From Crossiella sp. S99.2 (lineage in GTDB: Bacteria > Actinomycetota > Actinomycetes > Mycobacteriales > Pseudonocardiaceae), in NCBI RefSeq assembly GCF_023094165.1, contig NZ_JALMDK010000006.1, forward strand, positions 682,001-746,000: a DNA stretch of 64,000 nt, given 5' to 3'. The notes under the pieces were generated by a model. The model ran no database searches and had not been told where the DNA came from. It worked only from the letters and a program-made list of their open reading frames with translations. Numbering within the stretch: the first letter of the stretch is position 1; each line of letters begins with the position of its first letter. The translations under genes were made by a program, and so were the position numbers. Below are positions 15,849 through 24,308 of this stretch, one piece after another.

Positions 15849-16907
15849 ATGGGTGGCATGTCACGACTGCTGGGACTGGCGACCGCGGTGCTGTGCGCCG
15901 CTTCGGTGCTCGCCGCGCCGGTGAGCGCGGCGCCGGTGAGCGGGCAGGCGGAGACCTGCGCGGTGAAGTCCAAGCCGGCGGGCAAGGTCCTGCACGGGTA
16001 CTGGGAGAACTGGGACGGCGCGGTCAACGGCGTGCACCCGCCGTTCGGCTGGACGCCGATCACCGATCCGCGGATCCGGGAGCACGGCTACAACGTGATC
16101 AACGCGGCCTTCCCGGTGATCCGCTCGGACGGCACCGTGCTGTGGGAGGACGGGATGGACGCGACCGTCAAGGTCGCCACCCCGGCGGAGATGTGCGCGG
16201 CCAAGGCGGCCGGGCTGACCATCCTGATGTCCATCGGCGGCGCGACCGCGGGCATCGACCTCAGTTCCAGCGCGGTGGCCGACAAGTTCGTGGCCACCGT
16301 GGTGCCGATCCTGAAGAAGTACAACTTCGACGGCATCGACATCGACATCGAGACCGGTCTGGTGGGCAGCGGCAACATCAACCAGCTCTCCCCCTCGCAG
16401 GCCAACCTGATCCGGATCATCGACGGCGTGCTGGCCGCGATGCCGTCGAACTTCGGCCTCACCATGGCCCCGGAGACCGCCTACGTCACCGGCGGCAGCG
16501 TGGTCTACGGCTCGATCTGGGGCGCCTACCTGCCGATCGTGAAGAAGTACGCGGACAACGGCAGGCTGTGGTGGCTGAACATGCAGTACTACAACGGCAG
16601 CATGTACGGCTGTGCGGGCGATTCCTACCAGGCTGGCACGGTACAGGGCTTCACCAAGCAGACCGACTGCCTGGACAAGGGATTGGTCATCCAGGGCACC
16701 ACCATCCGGGTGCCCTATGACAAGCAGGTGCCCGGTCTGCCCGCCCAGCCGGGCGCGGGCGGCGGGTACATGTCCACCGGGCTGGTCGGCCAGGCCTGGC
16801 GCACCTACAACAACCGGTTGAAGGGCCTGATGACCTGGTCGATCAACTGGGACGGCTCGAAGAACTGGACCTTCGGCAACAACGTGAAGTCCTTGCAGGG
16901 CCGGTGA
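15849..16907 (+). CDS. Secreted GH18 chitinase
   Basis: The 352-residue protein has a signal peptide (LLGLATAVLCAASVLAAPVSA) and a GH18 barrel. The catalytic DxxDxDxE motif is intact as FDGIDIDIE (about 161-169). SIGGATAG forms strand 3 and LMTWSINWD the last strand. There is no separate chitin-binding module, unlike many streptomycete chitinases. The ATG at 15849 follows GAGGGG; a second ATG lies nine bases on. It hydrolyses chitin outside the cell and is closed by a terminator. Confidence 0.92.
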   Translation: MGGMSRLLGLATAVLCAASVLAAPVSAAPVSGQAETCAVKSKPAGKVLHGYWENWDGAVNGVHPPFGWTPITDPRIREHGYNVINAAFPVIRSDGTVLWEDGMDATVKVATPAEMCAAKAAGLTILMSIGGATAGIDLSSSAVADKFVATVVPILKKYNFDGIDIDIETGLVGSGNINQLSPSQANLIRIIDGVLAAMPSNFGLTMAPETAYVTGGSVVYGSIWGAYLPIVKKYADNGRLWWLNMQYYNGSMYGCAGDSYQAGTVQGFTKQTDCLDKGLVIQGTTIRVPYDKQVPGLPAQPGAGGGYMSTGLVGQAWRTYNNRLKGLMTWSINWDGSKNWTFGNNVKSLQGR

Positions 16908-16913
16908 AACCAC

Positions 16914-16943
16914 GGAGGGCCGCGTCTGCCAACGCGGCCCTCC
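16914..16943. terminator. Bidirectional terminator after chitinase
   Basis: A perfect 12-bp stem (16914-16925 with 16932-16943) and a 6-base loop lie between convergent stops. Confidence 0.85.
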
Positions 16944-16952
16944 CCTCCCCGC

Positions 16953-17501
16953 TCACTTCTTCCGCAGCCTGCCCCACGGCTTGTACACCGAGATCACCGT
17001 GGCGAACAGCAGCGCGGTGGTGGACACGATCGGCGGGTAGATCAGATCTCCCGGACCGCGCAGTCCGACCTGGCCCGCGGCCAGCTGGCGGCCGTACTCG
17101 GCGACCTCGATCACCCCGGACCGCAGCGCGAAGGTCACCAGCACCAGCAGCGCGATGTTGAGCACCAGTTTCACCGCCACCCACCAGTACCGGACCAGCC
17201 CGTATTTGGTGCCCAGCCCCAGAATCACGCCGCTGACCAGGCACAGCACCGCGAGGCTGAGCATCGGCCAGACCAGCAGTTCCAGCGCCTGGTAACACAG
17301 CGCGGCCAGGGCCACGTCCGAGGTGCCCGCGGCGGTGAACACCAGCACCGCGAGCACCACGTCGAGGCCGATCCAGCCCCCGGCGCCGACCAGGTGCGCC
17401 ACCAGCACGGCCTTGCGGGTGCGCCGCGGCAACAACTTCTCCCGCTGCACGCCACGCCGCACCGGCGTGTTCCTCGGCCTGATCGCTTCCTGGGTGGTCA
17501 T
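16953..17501 (-). CDS. Four-helix integral membrane protein (DUF2269-like)
   Basis: The 182-residue protein has four hydrophobic segments. VAHLVGAGGWIGLDVVLAV is the first, and the fold resembles DUF2269/CopD-like small membrane proteins, with one His in the first helix. I chose the ATG at 17501 because GGGAG stands before it; the frame is open to an ATG at 17540. It is preceded by a 22-bp palindrome. Function unknown. Confidence 0.75.
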   Translation of the reverse strand: MTTQEAIRPRNTPVRRGVQREKLLPRRTRKAVLVAHLVGAGGWIGLDVVLAVLVFTAAGTSDVALAALCYQALELLVWPMLSLAVLCLVSGVILGLGTKYGLVRYWWVAVKLVLNIALLVLVTFALRSGVIEVAEYGRQLAAGQVGLRGPGDLIYPPIVSTTALLFATVISVYKPWGRLRKK

Positions 17502-17586
17502 CGCCTGCTCCCTCGCCCGCCGGTCCTGGTCAGCAACCATGGTCGGCGGACGCGGGGTCCCGGTCGTCCGTTGAGGCGGTGAACCC

Positions 17587-17608
17587 GGCTACGCAGATCT
17601 GCGTAGCC
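17587..17608. other. 22-bp perfect palindrome
   Basis: GGCTACGCAGATCTGCGTAGCC is self-complementary and lies between the end of the Pro-rich gene and the start of the membrane protein, both leftward. With no loop it suits a protein-binding operator better than a terminator, but flanking C/G bases could also form a hairpin. Confidence 0.6.
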
Positions 17609-17613
17609 CCGGC

Positions 17614-18015
17614 TCACCGGTCCCGGCACAGCCTGGGCAGCCAGTACCGGAAGTAGTCGCACAGGTTGAACACGGGCGGCGGTGGTTCGGCCGCGGGCGG
17701 CGCGGGTGGCGGCGGCGGTGGTGCGGGCGGCGGGCTGGGGCGGACCGGTTTGGGTTTGGCCGGGCGGGCCACCGGTTTGGGCGCCCGGGTGGCCGTTTCG
17801 ACCACCATCGGCGGCGGTGGTTCGGGCGGGACGGCGTAGACCGGTGGTTCCGGGTCCTGGGTCAGCCGGACCGGGACGACCAGGATCGGGCTGGCGATCA
17901 ACGGTGGACCGGGTTCGGCGGGACGGTCGAACAGCACGGCGCCGCCGGTGGCGGTGAGCACGCCGAGCAGGCCGAGGAGCAGGAGTCGTGTGCGACGGTG
18001 GGCGGTTTCTCGCAC
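17614..18015 (-). CDS. Membrane-anchored Pro-rich cell-surface peptide
   Basis: This 133-residue product starts at GTG 18015. Residues 9-28 form a hydrophobic anchor or signal segment. Residues 60-115 are a Pro-rich, low-complexity stretch of a type that can span the cell wall. The C-terminal knob has two Cys (NLCDYFRYWLPRLCRDR) that could form a disulphide. I recognise no family. Third-position GC is high, so it is probably a real gene. Confidence 0.6.
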   Translation of the reverse strand: MRETAHRRTRLLLLGLLGVLTATGGAVLFDRPAEPGPPLIASPILVVPVRLTQDPEPPVYAVPPEPPPPMVVETATRAPKPVARPAKPKPVRPSPPPAPPPPPPAPPAAEPPPPVFNLCDYFRYWLPRLCRDR

Positions 18016-18090
18016 GGGGCACCCCCGAGAGTGGGTTTGTCCCGGTTAACGGGCCTGCCGCCGGTTCGGTTCACTGTGGACGGAGCCGGG

Positions 18091-18996
18091 TCAGCGCACC
18101 GCCTGGGCCAGCTCCGCCAGCCGTTGCCCGCCAACGGATCCGGACAGCGCGACCGCGGCGGGCCCGCCCCCGGTCCCGGCGATCAGCACCGCGGTGCCGG
18201 TCACCGCGGCCTGCCTGCCGCCCAGCTCGGTATCCCACCGGGGCGCCTGCCGGGACTGCCCGGTCACCGGGTCCCGGCCCAGATCACCCTGGGTGCCGAC
18301 CAGGACCCGCTCGGCCTCGGTCGCACCAGGACGGCCGAGCACCAGCAGCACCGCGTCGGTGACCCGCTCGGTGGACCCGTACGGGCTGATCACGCCGAGC
18401 ACCTCGTCCGGCGGGACCGGCCGCGGCTGCTCGAACGGCAGGCGCACCGGGGTGCCGGCGCCGGACTCCACGCTCTGCGCCACCCGGTGCGCCTGCTCCC
18501 GGTCCGGGACGCCGCCGACGAGCCCCCAGGCCCCGTCGGTCCACTCCCAGGCCACCCCGTCGCCCGACCACACCGCGCGCCGCCCGTGCACCGCGGGCGC
18601 GGCCTCCCCGGCGGGCGCGGGACCGCTGCCGGACAGCGTGATGGTGGCCAGCCCCGGACTGCCGTCGGCCCGCACCAGCCGGATCCGCTGCCGGTCCCGC
18701 CCGGTCTCGTAGCTGACCGGGGTGAACCCACCGGCCGAACCCACCCGGAAAGCCTGCCGCAACGGGTCGAAACCCACCGCGGGCCGGGCGGGCTCGGCCC
18801 GGAACAGCCCGCCGAGCAGGGCCGGCACCAGCAGCGCGATCAGCACGGTGACCACCGCGACCACCGCCGTGCCCGCCAGCTGCCGGACCCGCCGCCGCCG
18901 GGTCCCGGCCCGGATCGCCGCGGGCACGCTGACCGTGGACGGGGTGCGCGGCCCGGCCTGTCGCAACGGGGCGAGCAGCTCCTCGGGTTCCAGCAC
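18091..18996 (-). CDS. Membrane-anchored partner of the sigma factor
   Basis: The GTG at 18996 follows AAGGAG and lies two bases after the sigma factor stop. The 301-residue product has a cytoplasmic N-terminus of about 45 residues (EPEELLAPLRQ), one transmembrane helix (VVAVVTVLIALLVPALLGG) and an extracellular domain without recognisable catalytic residues. The gene order and topology match the single-pass membrane proteins found after SigE-family sigma genes, possibly anti-sigma or signal-sensing proteins. No HxxxCxxC zinc anti-sigma motif is visible. Confidence 0.75.
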   Translation of the reverse strand: MLEPEELLAPLRQAGPRTPSTVSVPAAIRAGTRRRRVRQLAGTAVVAVVTVLIALLVPALLGGLFRAEPARPAVGFDPLRQAFRVGSAGGFTPVSYETGRDRQRIRLVRADGSPGLATITLSGSGPAPAGEAAPAVHGRRAVWSGDGVAWEWTDGAWGLVGGVPDREQAHRVAQSVESGAGTPVRLPFEQPRPVPPDEVLGVISPYGSTERVTDAVLLVLGRPGATEAERVLVGTQGDLGRDPVTGQSRQAPRWDTELGGRQAAVTGTAVLIAGTGGGPAAVALSGSVGGQRLAELAQAVR

Positions 18997-18998
18997 GG

Positions 18999-19520
18999 CT
19001 ACTCCTTCCCCAGGTGGATCAGTGCGGACTCGCCCAGCAGGCGGCGCAACGCGGTCAGTCCAAGCGAGGTCTGGCTCTTGACGTTGCCCGCCGAGCAGCC
19101 CAACAGCTCGGCCACCTCGGCCACCGGCAGGTCCAGCAGGAACCGCAGCACCAGCACCGCCCTGGCCCGCGGCGCGACCCTGGCCAGCGCCGCGTGCACC
19201 ACCGCCCTGGTCTCCACATCCGGCCCCGCGGGCGCGGCCCTCGGCGGCAGCTCCTCGCTCCCTCCTACCAGTCGGATCCGCTTCGCCCAGCCCAGCCGCT
19301 GCTCGGAGAGAAAGGTGCGGACCAGCATCGCCCGCACGTAGCGGTCCATATCGTCCGCGGCGGCGGCCCGGCGCCAGTGCACGAACAGCTTGGTGATGGT
19401 CGCCTGCACCACGTCGTCCGCGCGGTGCTCGTCCCCGCACAGCAGGTACGCGGTCCGCCGCAACGCGGGCAGCCGCGCGCTGACGTAGTCGGTGTAGCGC
19501 TGTTCCTCCGCGGCACGCAC
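18999..19520 (-). CDS. SigE-family (ECF) RNA polymerase sigma factor
   Basis: The 173-residue protein has region 2 (RRTAYLLCGDEHRADDVVQATITKL, about residues 15-40 in part) and region 4 helix-turn-helix (VAEVAELLGCSAGNVKSQTSLGL). The family directs RNA polymerase to stress or secretion promoters. I use the GTG at 19520, which has GGGAGG upstream. The frame is open further to 19592, but that extension would run through a perfect inverted repeat. It is followed by its putative membrane partner. Confidence 0.88.
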   Translation of the reverse strand: MRAAEEQRYTDYVSARLPALRRTAYLLCGDEHRADDVVQATITKLFVHWRRAAAADDMDRYVRAMLVRTFLSEQRLGWAKRIRLVGGSEELPPRAAPAGPDVETRAVVHAALARVAPRARAVLVLRFLLDLPVAEVAELLGCSAGNVKSQTSLGLTALRRLLGESALIHLGKE

Positions 19521-19560
19521 CCGGCCACCACCTCCCCTCACCCAGGGGACGCCGACAGCA

Positions 19561-19602
19561 AACGGCCCGGTTGTGTGGCTTGCGTCACACAACCGGGCCG
19601 TT
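19561..19602. terminator. 17-bp perfect stem-loop upstream of the sigma gene
   Basis: The arms 19561-19577 and 19586-19602 pair perfectly around an 8-base loop. It sits 41-82 bases before the sigma start and 176 bases after the upstream MFS stop. On the minus strand TTT follows. It may terminate the MFS transcript or act as leader structure or operator for sigma. Confidence 0.6.
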
Positions 19603-19777
19603 GGCCGAAATAGCGTAGGCCGGTGGTCGATGGCCGTGGGCCAGACCCCTGGGGGTTAGGCCCGCCCACGACGATCCCGCCCGGCCTACGGTTGTCACTG
19701 TAAACACATCTGGGGCTCCGTGGGGGAAATCTGTCCGATTGACACCCCTGGTTCAAGGAATTCCCTAGAGAATCGGC

Positions 19778-21082
19778 TCAGGTGAGGGTGCGTCCCTCGG
19801 TCTCCGGCAGCGGCAGCGCGAGCAGCACGGTGGCCACCAGGAAGGCGTTGATGACCAGCATGATCACCGCGAAACCGCTGGCCTGACCCAGTAGCAGCCC
19901 GATCGCGGCCGGGGCGGCGGTGCTGGCGATGAGCTGCATGGCCACCGAGTAGGCGGCCCCGGTGCCGCGGCTGGCGGTCGGGTAGAACTCGCCGTTCCAG
20001 GTGTTCCACACGCCCCAGGCGCCCAGGCTGAAGAAGGCCAGCGCGAAGTTGCCGAGGTAGAGCTGGGTCAGCGAGTCGGCCGTGCCGAACAGGAACCCGC
20101 CCGCGCAGGCGGCCAGCACGTACAGCAGGAAGATCTTCTTCCGGCCGAACCGCGCGGTCAGCACCGAGGCGCTGAGGTAGCCGGGGATCATCATCAGCGC
20201 GCTCAGCGCGGCGAAGGCCAGCGAGGCGTCCAGGGTCAGTCCCTGCTGCGCCAGCAGGGTCGGCAGCCAGTTCTGCAGCCCCCAGTAGCCCCAGCTGAAG
20301 ACGAAGTTGACCAGCAGCGCCGGGATCGCAATCCGGGCCAGCCCACCCCGGAACAGCTCCAGCGGATTGCCGATCCGCCCGCCACTGCCGGCGAGTTCGG
20401 CCTCCGCGTCCGGACTGGCCAGCCCACGCAACACCACCCGGGCTTCCTCCTGGCGACCCTTCGCGACCAGCCAGTAGGGCGATTCCGGCACCACCGCCCG
20501 CAACACGAACGCCCAGCCCCCGGCCGCCGCGCCGGCGAGCATGATCTGCCAGCTCCAGTCCCGGATCACGCTGGAGGCCCCGATCGCGCACAGCAACCCG
20601 ATCGGCCACCCCATGGACAGGTACACCGCAGCCCGCCCGCGAACCCGCGTCGGCACCAGCTCCAGGAAGTACGGGAACGTGATCGTGTACACCCCGGCCA
20701 GCGCGAACCCCGACACCACCCGCAGCGCGATCAGCACGGTGGCGTCCGGCGCGAACGCCGAGCCGATGGCCAGCACGCTGTAAACCACCATCGACCAGAA
20801 GCAGGCGGGCCGCCGCCCGATCCGATCCGCCACCGGCCCCCACAGCAGCGCCCCCGGGATCATCCCGAACGACAAGGCCGACAACACCAGCCCCACGGTC
20901 GCCTCGTCGATCCCCAGCGAGGAGGCCAGGTCCGCCTGCACGTAGACCAGCGCGACCAGCTCCCAGGAGTCGATCACGAACGCGGTGAACAGGGCCAGCC
21001 CGATCAACCAGTGCCGCCGGGTGAAGGGCATGCGGTCGAACGCGGCGCCAACGGGCAGCGTCCGGGGTACGGCGGCGGTCAT
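19778..21082 (-). CDS. MFS transporter (sugar/aromatic acid porter type)
   Basis: This 434-residue, 12-helix porter has the signature GPVADRIGRRPA between helices 2 and 3, its repeat TARFGRKK in the second half, and PESPYWLVAKGR before the central loop, typical of the metabolite:H+ and aromatic acid symporters. I take the ATG at 21082 because GAGGAGA precedes it. Single gene; substrate unknown. Confidence 0.85.
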   Translation of the reverse strand: MTAAVPRTLPVGAAFDRMPFTRRHWLIGLALFTAFVIDSWELVALVYVQADLASSLGIDEATVGLVLSALSFGMIPGALLWGPVADRIGRRPACFWSMVVYSVLAIGSAFAPDATVLIALRVVSGFALAGVYTITFPYFLELVPTRVRGRAAVYLSMGWPIGLLCAIGASSVIRDWSWQIMLAGAAAGGWAFVLRAVVPESPYWLVAKGRQEEARVVLRGLASPDAEAELAGSGGRIGNPLELFRGGLARIAIPALLVNFVFSWGYWGLQNWLPTLLAQQGLTLDASLAFAALSALMMIPGYLSASVLTARFGRKKIFLLYVLAACAGGFLFGTADSLTQLYLGNFALAFFSLGAWGVWNTWNGEFYPTASRGTGAAYSVAMQLIASTAAPAAIGLLLGQASGFAVIMLVINAFLVATVLLALPLPETEGRTLT

Positions 21083-21321
21083 CGCTCTCCTCAGGAGTCG
21101 CCAAGAGTCCCCGAAGATAGTGCTCCGTACCCAACCGGTCACTGTGCGCCATGCCCAGGGCGTTGACAGCCGTCAGGCGGCCCGCCCAGCCACCCACCCG
21201 GGTAGACCTCTTGCCCCTGGCCAGCTCGCCGCTAACCGTTCGTAGGACCTGTCCGGAAGTTGCCTCCCTCGGCCCGTTCGGGTGCTTGTCGCCCCCGGGC
21301 CCAGCGGGTGTGATCAACCTC

Positions 21322-22578
21322 ATGACGGTGCCGGATCGGGCGGGGGTGGTCGCGCCGGATCCGGTGCGGGCGTGGACGGTCACCGGGATGCTGGTGATCT
21401 TCATCGTGATCAACTGGGCGGACAAGTCCATCCTGGGCCTGGCGGCCGAGCCGTTGATGGCGGAGTTGCGGATCTCCCCCGCCGAGCTGGGCTTCATCGG
21501 CAGCTCGTTCTTCTTCCTGTTCAGCGTGACCGGGGTGCTGGTCGGGTTCCTGGCCGACCGGGTGCGGGCGCAGTGGGTGCTGATCGGGCTGGCCATCGCC
21601 TGGTCGCTGACCCAGCTGCCAGTGCTGCTCTCGGCCACCGGGACCTCGCTGCTGATCAGCCGGATCGCCCTGGGCGCGGCCGAGGGACCGGCCGCCGCGA
21701 TGGCCGCGGCGAGCGCGTTCACCTGGTTCCCCAAGGAGAAGCGGGCGCTGCCGGGGGCGTGGATCACCGCCGGGTCCTCGATCGCCAAGATCGCGGTGGC
21801 GCCGGTGCTGACCTTCATCATCGTCGGCTACGGCTGGCGGGCGGCGTTCGTCACGCTGATCCTGCTCGGCGTGCTCTGGTCGGTGGCCTGGTTCTTCCTC
21901 GGCGGCGACGGGCCGCTGCGGGTGGAGGGACGCCGGAAAACCGTGCCGTTCCGCCGGATCGGCCTCTCCCGCACCTTCCTCGGCTGCGTGCTGGCCGCCT
22001 TCCCGATGTACGCCCTGGTCTCCATGCTGCTCACCTGGCTGCCCTCCTACCTGGAGAAGGCGCTCGGCTTCAGCCGCGTCCAGGCAGGCGTGATGTTCGG
22101 CCTGCCCAGCATCTCCTCGATCATCGTCATGGTCGGCATCTCCGCGTTCAGCGACCGCCTGCTCAGCCGCGGCGCCTCCAGCCGGCTCACCCGCGGCATC
22201 TTCAGCGCCGTCGGCCTGCTCGTCGGCGGCGGACTGCTGACGCTGGTCCCGTTGCTGGACAACAGATATCTCGCGCTCACCGTGGTGGTCCTCGGCTACG
22301 GCATCGGCGTGGCCGTCTTCCCGCTGACCACCGCCGCCGTCTCGCACATCGCCCCACCCGGCCAGCAGGCCAGCACTGTCGGCTTCCTGGTCGCCGTCTA
22401 CAGCCTCGCCGGCCTGCTCGGCCCCTGGCTCACCGGCGTGCTGGTCGGCGCGGCCGAGTCCCCGGTGGCCGGGTTCAGCCAGGCGTTCCAGCTCTTCGGC
22501 GGCTGCGCGGTGCTCGGCGGGGTGGCGGCCTGGCTGCTGATCCAGCCGGACCGGGACGCCGCGGCCATCGCGCGCTGA
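21322..22578 (+). CDS. MFS transporter, anion:cation symporter-like
   Basis: This 418-residue porter has INWADKSILGLAAEPL in helix 1 and LADRVRAQW in the loop after helix 2. ALGAAEGPAAAMAA and WFPKEKRALPGAW match the organic-anion (ACS) family, which includes hexuronate and galactonate porters. The ATG at 21322 is chosen because the open upstream part is proline-rich non-coding DNA. It is divergent from the MFS gene at 19778 across a 239-base gap with no evident regulator. Confidence 0.82.
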   Translation: MTVPDRAGVVAPDPVRAWTVTGMLVIFIVINWADKSILGLAAEPLMAELRISPAELGFIGSSFFFLFSVTGVLVGFLADRVRAQWVLIGLAIAWSLTQLPVLLSATGTSLLISRIALGAAEGPAAAMAAASAFTWFPKEKRALPGAWITAGSSIAKIAVAPVLTFIIVGYGWRAAFVTLILLGVLWSVAWFFLGGDGPLRVEGRRKTVPFRRIGLSRTFLGCVLAAFPMYALVSMLLTWLPSYLEKALGFSRVQAGVMFGLPSISSIIVMVGISAFSDRLLSRGASSRLTRGIFSAVGLLVGGGLLTLVPLLDNRYLALTVVVLGYGIGVAVFPLTTAAVSHIAPPGQQASTVGFLVAVYSLAGLLGPWLTGVLVGAAESPVAGFSQAFQLFGGCAVLGGVAAWLLIQPDRDAAAIAR

Positions 22579-22700
22579 GTTCTCCCGGCGTTCAGCCCCC
22601 GGTCACCCACGTAGCGAAGCCATCCCGCTTCCGTAACCGCCGTCCCGCACCCCGCGCGCGCCTGCCAACGTTGGTGTTCCGAGCTGCCGAGGGGGCGGGC

Positions 22701-24251
22701 ATGGCCGGATTCTTCGGCACCGTGTTGGGGATGCTGGATCTGCTGGGCGGTGCGCTCACCAGCGAGACCGGGTTGTGGGTGCTGGTCGCCGGGTTGACCG
22801 TGGTGGTGGTCTGGCTGGTGGTGGACCGGTACCTGTTCGAGCGGAACCGGCTGGCCTGGCGGGTGGTGTTCGACTCGGGGCTCAACCTGAGCCTGCCGGG
22901 GGAGTTCGGCGAGCTGGAGCACTTCTTCCGCGGCCGCAAGGTCGATGCGCCGAGCATGGTCATCCTGGCCATCCGCAACTCCGGCAGCACCGATGTGGCC
23001 GAGCCGGAGTACGTCAACCGGCTGCGCTTCACCTTCGGCGCGCGCGAGGTGGTGGCGGTCAAGGTCTCCGAGGCATCCGATGACATCAAGGAGCGGTTCA
23101 GCACCGAGCTGGAGCACGCGGGCAACGAGGTCACCCTGCCCAAGGTGCACCTGAACCGGCGGGAGCGGTTCAAGTTCGCGGTGCTGCTCTCCGGCACCGA
23201 GAAGGGCGTGCGGCAGAGCAGGGGGCAGTTGCACGGCGGGCTGATCCAGGACGAGGCGGCGCAGCGGCGGGTCACCCGGCAGCGGGTGCTGCGCTGGGTG
23301 GCCGGCGCCCTGGCGCCGATGGTGCTGGTGGTGCTGATCGTCTCCACCAGGGGCGCCCCGGACGACTGCGGCGGCGACGGGCAGCTCCGGCTGATCGGGT
23401 CGACCGCGTTCGCGCCGATCGCCGAGGAGATCACCAAGGGCCACCTGGCAGGCTGCGCGGGCACCGAGATCAAGCTGGAGCCCAACAGCAGCCTGGAGGG
23501 CCTGCAACAGCTCCAGGCGGCCGGACCGACCGAGCGGCTGGCCACCATCTCCGACGGGCACGCCGGGGACGTGGCGCCCGAGCTGAAGCCGAAACCGCTG
23601 GCCGCCATCGTGTTCAGCGTGGTGGTCAACGAGGAGGTGTCCAAACAGGGCATCACCGACCTGACCCTGGACCAGCTGCGCAAGATCTACTCCGGCGAGT
23701 TCACCAACTGGGGCCAGGTCAAGCCCGGGGTCAGCCTGCCGATCCGGATCGTCAGCCGCACCGGCTCCTCCGGCAGCCGCACCACCTTCGAGAAGTACGT
23801 GCTGGGCTTCCCGGAAGACCGCCTGTCCCCCAGCCTGACCTCCCAGTTCTGCGAGACCAACGACCGCAACCCCGGCGTGCCCTGGACCCGCTGCGAACGC
23901 GCCCGCACCAGCGAACTGCTCGACCGGGTGAACGCGGTGGACGGCGCGATCGGCTACGCCGAGGCCCAGACCGCCGCGGACCGGGCCAAGTACCCGAAGC
24001 TGGTCCGGGTCCGGCTGGGCGGCAAAGAGCCGATCTACGAGCACATCGACCCGAAACAGGACAGCAGCTACCCGTTCTGGACGGTGGAGTACCTCTACAC
24101 CAACGGCACCCCGGCCAGCTCGTCCATCCTCGGCCACTTCCTCCGCCACCTTGGCTCGGATTCGGCTCGGGAGAAGCTGCGCGCGGCCAGCTACCTGCCG
24201 TGCGCCAAGGGCGAGGACTCAGTGCTGGAGCTGTGCCGCAACCCACGCTGA
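22701..24251 (+). CDS. Membrane-anchored PstS-like substrate-binding protein
   Basis: This 516-residue protein has an unusual layout. A transmembrane helix at about 25-46 is followed by a beta-rich segment of about 150 residues, a second helix at about 197-219, then a periplasmic-binding fold (IGSTAFAPIAEEI, then YSGEFTNWGQV and SRTGSSGSRTTFEKYV) as in phosphate-binding PstS proteins. There is no lipobox and no Pst permease nearby, so it may sense rather than import. Four Cys in the C-terminal domain could form disulphides. The start follows GAGGGGGCGGGC. It resembles in concept the substrate-binding/vWA protein at 29.3 kb. Confidence 0.78.
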   Translation: MAGFFGTVLGMLDLLGGALTSETGLWVLVAGLTVVVVWLVVDRYLFERNRLAWRVVFDSGLNLSLPGEFGELEHFFRGRKVDAPSMVILAIRNSGSTDVAEPEYVNRLRFTFGAREVVAVKVSEASDDIKERFSTELEHAGNEVTLPKVHLNRRERFKFAVLLSGTEKGVRQSRGQLHGGLIQDEAAQRRVTRQRVLRWVAGALAPMVLVVLIVSTRGAPDDCGGDGQLRLIGSTAFAPIAEEITKGHLAGCAGTEIKLEPNSSLEGLQQLQAAGPTERLATISDGHAGDVAPELKPKPLAAIVFSVVVNEEVSKQGITDLTLDQLRKIYSGEFTNWGQVKPGVSLPIRIVSRTGSSGSRTTFEKYVLGFPEDRLSPSLTSQFCETNDRNPGVPWTRCERARTSELLDRVNAVDGAIGYAEAQTAADRAKYPKLVRVRLGGKEPIYEHIDPKQDSSYPFWTVEYLYTNGTPASSSILGHFLRHLGSDSAREKLRAASYLPCAKGEDSVLELCRNPR

Positions 24252-24260
24252 CGGCCTAGT

Positions 24261-24308
24261 TATACTCGGCCAATCATGCAGATCAGCGCGGGTGGCGACC
24301 CATTGTGA
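24261..24308 (+). promoter_or_regulatory. TATACT promoter with an 11-codon leader frame
   Basis: TATACT at 24261-24266 is a good -10 box. Ten bases later an ATG (24276) opens a frame coding for MQISAGGDPL, and its stop TGA (24306-24308) overlaps the GTG start of the polyamine synthase homologue. If transcription starts near 24273 the leader is almost leaderless and could couple translation to the main gene. No matching -35 box is clear. Confidence 0.45.

Noticed and set aside
21282..24251. Single 989-residue protein with MFS-region N-terminus
   Set aside because: The first 470 residues are an out-of-frame reading of the MFS gene; the true start is ATG 22701 with its own ribosome site.
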